Origin: Paenibacillus_AR mesotrionivorans
Lineage (GTDB): Bacteria > Bacillota > Bacilli > Paenibacillales > NBRC-103111
Assembly (NCBI RefSeq): GCF_046098205.1
Contig: NZ_JBJURJ010000017.1
Coordinates: forward strand, 136,545-200,544
DNA length: 64,000 nt
Direction of reading: 5' to 3'
Each line of letters opens with the position of its first letter. Within the stretch, counting starts at the first letter, position 1. Positions 59,889 to 64,000 of this stretch are shown piece by piece. A program made the position numbers and the translations under genes. The notes beneath the pieces were generated by a model. That model did not search any database, was not told the origin of the DNA, and was given only the letters and a program-made list of their open reading frames with translations.

Positions 59889-61686
59889 GAGCCTCTCCTC
59901 CTTCCGCTTGATACGGGACAGACAGCAGCAGCGGAAAAACCACCACAACCAAAGTACCTTTGCCGGTCCGTCCCGTCCGGATTTCCACCATACTTTCCTT
60001 TTTGAACAGCAGATTCAGCCTTTCCTTCAGATTTTCCAATGCTATGCCGTGCCCCCTAGACTCCGGTCTGCCGGAGGCAGCCGCTTGCTCCATTCCCACA
60101 CCGTTGTCCTCCACCTCCACCCGCAGCTTCGCCGCCTCCCGGGCCAGCCGTATCCAAATTTCGCCCCGCTCCCCTTTTTGCGAGAAACCATGCTGAATGC
60201 AATTTTCCACCAGAGGCTGCAGGAAAAATTTCGGAACAAGCGTATGCAGCATCACATCATCAAATTCATAATGCACGTCAAAACGGTTGTCATAGCGGAG
60301 CTTCTGAATGTACACATAGCTTTTCAGCAATTCGATTTCCTTGTAAAAATGAATCAGATCCACATCTATCCGCATGCTCATCTCCAGCATTTTTCCCAGA
60401 GCCAGGGTGATCTGCTTGATGGTTTCGTTTTTTTCCCGGATGGCGATCCATTTCACCGTGTTCAGGGAGTTAAAGAGAAAGTGGGGATTCATCTGAGACA
60501 GCAGGATCTGGAAGCGCATAGCCTCCTTCTGCCGCTCCTCTGCCTTCATGAGGCGCACCATCTCATTCATGTCCGTAATCATCTGGTTGAAGGATTGGGT
60601 TACCGCCAGCATCTCCCCCTGAAACCTGTGCTCAGGCACATGCACCTTCAGGTTCCTGCGCACTACCTCCGCCATCCGGGATTGCATGAACAAAAGTGGA
60701 TTGGTGATGGTTTTGGAAACAATGTACATAAGGAGGAGGAAAAGCGCCGCCAGCACAAAAAAGATCAGCAAAAACCGCTTGCTCAAGCCGTTCAGCTCAC
60801 GGAACAGCGTATCGTAAGAGACTTGGTTGACCAGATACCATTGAAGCTGCGGGACATAGCTGTACATAATGATGGATGAGGTGGGATCGTCGATGAAAAA
60901 ACCGGAGGCTTCAGATGAAAAGCCGGTGCGCTCCATCCAGGAGGACTGCAGGATAGAGCGGTCATTGCCGTATTTGGAAAGCAGCTTCCCCTGTTCATCC
61001 AGGATGTACAGGAGCTGGTCCGGAGAGGAGTCATGGTACATGGCATCGAAACGGCTGTTGTAATCCAGACTGATGCGGATATAGCCGTACGGAGCACCCA
61101 GCCGGTCACGCAGCTGTGTGTAAAGGGTTAGCAGATAGGGACTGTCCGACTCATCCGGGTGAATGTAATTCTCCCCCCGGTTATCCCAATGGTAAAAGGG
61201 CTTGCCCGGACTGGAGAACAGACGCTTCGTTTGCTCCACTAAGGCCTTGTAATCAAGTGCCTCCTTCGGACGGAAGGAAGCGTATACATTTCCGAAGTTA
61301 TCGGTGATGGTGTAGAACACGCGGGGAGAGGTGAGAAAGATACTGTTGTTGATGGACTTCATTTTCGCTTCGATTTCCTTGCGCCGCTCCAGCTCGTGAT
61401 AGCTTGCGGGTGTGCTCAGAATGGCGGCCACATCCGGGTCCTGCTCCAGCAGAATCACCGTTTTGGAGGCTGTCCCCATAAAATCCTCCAGATTGCCGTT
61501 CATTTTTTTCAGCTCTTCCCCGCTGCCGCTGATAATGCGCTCCTGCATCATTTGTTTGATTTCCTGGGAGAAGTACATGTACAACAGGGCAAACGGCAGC
61601 AAAATAAACAGCAAAAAGGTAAGGAACAGCTTATTGCGCAAGGTTTTTGGCCACCAGCCCCAAACTCGCTTCTTCCAGGTAAACAT
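59866..61686 (-). CDS. Sensor histidine kinase (YesM/LytS-like)
   Basis: A 606-residue membrane kinase. Membrane helix ~17-39, an extracytoplasmic Cache-type sensor to ~290, a second helix, a HAMP linker (ITNPLLFMQSRMAEV), the His_kinase domain with the phospho-acceptor His in SQMNPHFLFNSLN, and the ATPase domain with VEDNGVGM. ATG at 61686 with a G-rich ribosome site. Partner of the YesN-type regulator that overlaps its 3' end; it probably senses an oligosaccharide, directly or through the binding protein. Confidence 0.9.
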   Translation of the reverse strand: MFTWKKRVWGWWPKTLRNKLFLTFLLFILLPFALLYMYFSQEIKQMMQERIISGSGEELKKMNGNLEDFMGTASKTVILLEQDPDVAAILSTPASYHELERRKEIEAKMKSINNSIFLTSPRVFYTITDNFGNVYASFRPKEALDYKALVEQTKRLFSSPGKPFYHWDNRGENYIHPDESDSPYLLTLYTQLRDRLGAPYGYIRISLDYNSRFDAMYHDSSPDQLLYILDEQGKLLSKYGNDRSILQSSWMERTGFSSEASGFFIDDPTSSIIMYSYVPQLQWYLVNQVSYDTLFRELNGLSKRFLLIFFVLAALFLLLMYIVSKTITNPLLFMQSRMAEVVRRNLKVHVPEHRFQGEMLAVTQSFNQMITDMNEMVRLMKAEERQKEAMRFQILLSQMNPHFLFNSLNTVKWIAIREKNETIKQITLALGKMLEMSMRIDVDLIHFYKEIELLKSYVYIQKLRYDNRFDVHYEFDDVMLHTLVPKFFLQPLVENCIQHGFSQKGERGEIWIRLAREAAKLRVEVEDNGVGMEQAAASGRPESRGHGIALENLKERLNLLFKKESMVEIRTGRTGKGTLVVVVFPLLLSVPYQAEGGEAHVDGYFG

Positions 61687-61864
61687 AGGGCGCCCCCCGT
61701 TTTTTGGTCTCAATAGGTTCGTAGCTCCATTATATATCACAAACCGGCTACCGGGAGAAGCAGAAAAGCCTCCAGCCGCTTCTGCAGCCGGAGGTGGGTT
61801 TAGGCCGTGTCTTTATAGGGATGGTGAAGGCTCTCTAGGGGTTCCCCAGACATGGGTCAGGCCA

Positions 61865-62049
61865 GTAACGGACATCAGCGCCCTTATTCGGCCGCTAAAC
61901 AAAGGTTTGAAATTGTAACGGACTCCAATGCACTTATTGGACAACTTTGCCACTATTCAGACGACTTTATGCCCGAATAAGGTCTTTCCGGTCCGTTAGT
62001 CGCGCCTTCCCTCGCTTTTCCCGCAAATAGGGTCTCTCCAGTCCGTTGC
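61865..62049. repeat. 185-bp mirrored 2+2 repeat element, copy B
   Basis: Direct copies start at 61865 (GTAACGGACATCAGCGCCCT) and 61915 (GTAACGGACTCCAATGCACT). Inverted copies on the minus strand start at 61999 (CTAACGGACCGGAAAGACCT) and 62049 (GCAACGGACTGGAGAGACCC). Both pairs are exactly 50 bp apart with one dyad centre (61957), and each motif continues into TTATTCG-like ends. Total length, periods and inner distance equal those of the element at 51911-52095. The gap 61741-62214 holds no convincing gene. Confidence 0.85.
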
Positions 62050-62214
62050 CAGCCGAGCTGGCTGGAGCTCCGGTAAGAGGAACAAACTCAGACAAGCGCC
62101 GAAATCATTGGGTGTCTTCTTCACCTTGAAGCGGATTTCCACCGCATGGCGGGCTGCCTCGATAGAGCGCAGGGCTTCCACCGGAAATCTCTCCCGGTAA
62201 AAATCCCCGTTTCA

Positions 62215-63792
62215 TCATATCCCTTCGTCTCCGTAGCAGCGGATTTCATAAACGGCCGCCGATGGGTCCCCGTTGGTAGCCTGTATCACAAGCCGCAGCC
62301 TAGCCGTACGGACAGCTTCAGGCAATTTATGCCGGCAGTGCCGCTGGTAATTGCCGCGGATAGACAGTACCTCCTGCCAGCCGTTTTCTCCCAAGGCTTC
62401 GATGGTATAGTCCCTGGGGCATTGCGGGTCACGGTAAAAGGGCGCATACGCATGGTATTCCCGGATCAGATGCCCCGGAAAGGTCAGCTCCACTGTGCAG
62501 ATGGCCTGCTCCTCGGTCCAGCTCAGCTCAAGCCATTGGGCCAACGGCTGTGCCGGATCGGAGCGCCACAGGTTGGTGCTGCGATGAGGACGGGTCACGC
62601 CGGAGAGAACGTTAGCGGCTCCGCACACAGGCTGCGGCGGCTCCACCTTGAAGCTTAAAGTCACACCGTTGTCATAACGCCTCATTTTGCCGAGACCAAT
62701 TTCAAAGGCAGCCATATGTCCTGGCTCCAGAGAACCCGCTTTATGCCAGGAGACATGATCATTCGCCCATAGGTCCAGACGGACATAGCCATTCTCCGGC
62801 AGCCCGCTCTCAGCGGTCAAACCAACCGGCCAATCTACCCATATGTTCACCCCGGGAGGAATGGACAAGGCGGTTTCCGCCAGAGGCGCGCCAGGGTCGG
62901 TGCGGTAATCCCAGATGTGGTCCACTGGTAGAAGCACTGCCTGTACGGTCTGCGTCTGATTCGATTCATTGCTCAGGCAGACAGCCAGCTTATCGATTCT
63001 GCCTCCGCTTGTGGCGATCCATTGCCCCCGCCGGTGTGTCAGACGGTCATGAGTCGTCTGATGATTCTGGTCCCGCCACACAGCCAAACCCTCATGGAAA
63101 CCCCGGGATTCCGTTCCGGCGCCAACTGTTTGCGCTTCGCTGCTGGCGGTGACGGCTGCCTGCCGGGCCAGGTCAGCCGGGTCCTCGTTGTGGGCGTTGG
63201 GCAGGAAGCAGCCGTCGCGCAGCAGGGTTTGCTGAACCTGACACACCGTTTCAGCCGGAAGCTGCGAAACGCGGATGCCTTGGCGCTGGGCGGCCGCTGC
63301 CGCCACTCCGGCTGCCTGGCCCATCAGGGCCGTCGTGGACATCACCCGTACGGTTCCTAGAGCAGCATGGGTCACACTCACGTTCCGACCGGCCATCATC
63401 AGATTGTCCATGTCCTTGGCGATCATAATCCGCAGTGGAATGCCATACGGGCCGCAATAGCTTTTGACCGCATATTCGCTGGTCTGGGAATAGCCTTCCT
63501 TACTGGCCCGCTCGCTGTGTTTGGCCAGAAGACCGCCCGGCGTATGCAGATCAAGAAACCAGCCGCCGAAGGCAATCTCATCCTCGAACACGGTGAGATT
63601 GGCCGGATCATGCTCTGTCATCAGATATTGGCCCATGATTCTGCGGCTTTCCCGTTTACCCGGCACCTGCCCGATCCATTCCAAAGCATAGTTAGCCGCT
63701 TTTTCCTTCAGCTTCGGATCCTTGTTCTTGATCCAGTCCCAAACCCCCAGGGTATGGCGGGTCAGCCACTGGCGATGCACTAAACTTAACAT
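62215..63792 (-). pseudogene. FAD-dependent oxidoreductase, N-terminally truncated
   Basis: 525 codons homologous to the C-terminal part of FAD_oxidored proteins: substrate domain GQVPGKRESRRIMGQYLMTEHD, the late FAD-contact block NLMMAGRNVSVTHAALGTVRVMSTTALMGQAAGVAAA, and a C-terminal beta-sandwich. The Rossmann GxGxxG and about 270-300 preceding residues are missing. Upstream the frame reaches a stop within 60 bp, and the next 200 bp contain no such domain. The ATG at the ORF start has no ribosome site. It therefore looks like a deletion remnant, although the remaining frame is intact and so recent. It would have belonged to the polysaccharide locus downstream. Confidence 0.75.
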
Positions 63793-63929
63793 GGCTAGGT
63801 GGATGCCTAGAGATAGGGATAAACATGCTTTTGTTGAAAATATTTACATGTTCTTCTCTGCTCTTCATCAAAAAAGAGAATAGGCAACTAAACATGGCGG
63901 CATTTTCCTTTTTTTTGGCTATGTGGTTG

Positions 63930-64000
63930 TTACTTCACGATGATTTTTTTGAGTACCTGTGCTTCCTTTGGCGGCCTGTCCACTACTTGTCGTCCTCTCG
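63930..64000 (-). CDS. Possible C-terminus of a gene entering from the right
   Basis: From the right edge one minus frame reads RGRQVVDRPPKEAQVLKKII-V-K to a TAA at 63930-63932. The charged, motif-like composition suggests the tail of a real protein, but 22 codons are too few to name it. No gene is evident between it and the truncated FAD oxidoreductase (63793-63929). Confidence 0.3.
   Translation of the reverse strand, partial: RGRQVVDRPPKEAQVLKKIIVK

Noticed and set aside
61996..62181. 61-codon minus-strand frame after the FAD oxidoreductase
   Set aside because: No ribosome site, and its end lies inside the mirrored repeat element; sequence not recognised.
63793..64000. Insertion sequence at the truncated oxidoreductase
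   Set aside because: No terminal inverted repeats, transposase motif or target duplication can be seen in the available 200 bp.

Overview
The window looks like a chromosomal segment of a low-GC-phylum (Firmicutes) soil bacterium of the Paenibacillaceae, most likely Paenibacillus or a close relative. The evidence is strong AGGAGG-type ribosome binding sites with many TTG and GTG starts, lipoprotein sugar-binding proteins paired with two permeases and no dedicated ATPase (a shared MsmX-type ATPase must be encoded elsewhere), AraC-type response regulators beside them, and a carbohydrate-enzyme-rich gene content. I saw no rRNA, tRNA, CRISPR array, complete transposon or prophage.

Layout. 1-7305: a probable beta-mannoside module on the minus strand, with a LacI regulator, a frameshifted GH130 phosphorylase, a CUT1 sugar transporter, a response regulator and a second paralogous binding protein cut by the window edge. 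7340-9615: small enzymes (DinB, sugar-phosphate isomerase-like TIM barrel, two GNATs). 9761-27016: a uronic-acid polysaccharide (glycosaminoglycan-like) locus with a GH43 xylosidase, an esterase-like hydrolase, two large heparinase II/III proteins, a transporter, a membrane-anchored AraC sensor-regulator and a divergent GH88 unsaturated glucuronyl hydrolase. Matching 21-bp-period direct repeats precede three of its promoters. 27116-32711: AdaA/AdaB alkylation repair, a CarD-like regulator, and a TetR / condensation-fold acyltransferase / amino-acid permease operon.

33141-42754 is the most unusual block: a CobN-type chelatase with ChlI and ChlD partners, co-transcribed with a complete siderophore/B12-type ABC importer. 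No corrin biosynthesis gene and no cobalamin riboswitch is present, and two Zur-like boxes lie on its promoter. It is followed by a metallo-beta-lactamase-fold hydrolase and a TroABCD/MntABCD metal importer under a Fur-type box (43311-47726). 47934-51760 holds small single genes (VOC, GNAT, NUDIX, DUF3024, an orphan enolase-type capping domain, and a membrane-anchored excisionase-fold protein). 52167-61686 is a second polysaccharide locus: histidine kinase, response regulator, binding protein, two permeases, a secreted BNR-4 beta-propeller that may be a lyase, and a nucleoside hydrolase. It is preceded by an N-terminally truncated FAD-dependent oxidoreductase.

Five intergenic gaps contain short-motif repeat elements that no gene explains. 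Two of them (51911-52095 and 61865-62049) are exactly 185 bp long. Each contains two direct and two inverted copies of a related ~26-bp motif at exactly 50-bp spacing around a perfect dyad. A third gap (42901-43076) has the same 2+2 mirror design at 51-bp spacing with an unrelated motif, and a fourth (32770-32943) has four direct copies at 51-52 bp. These elements and the Zur-box/CobN operon are the best candidates for something undescribed.
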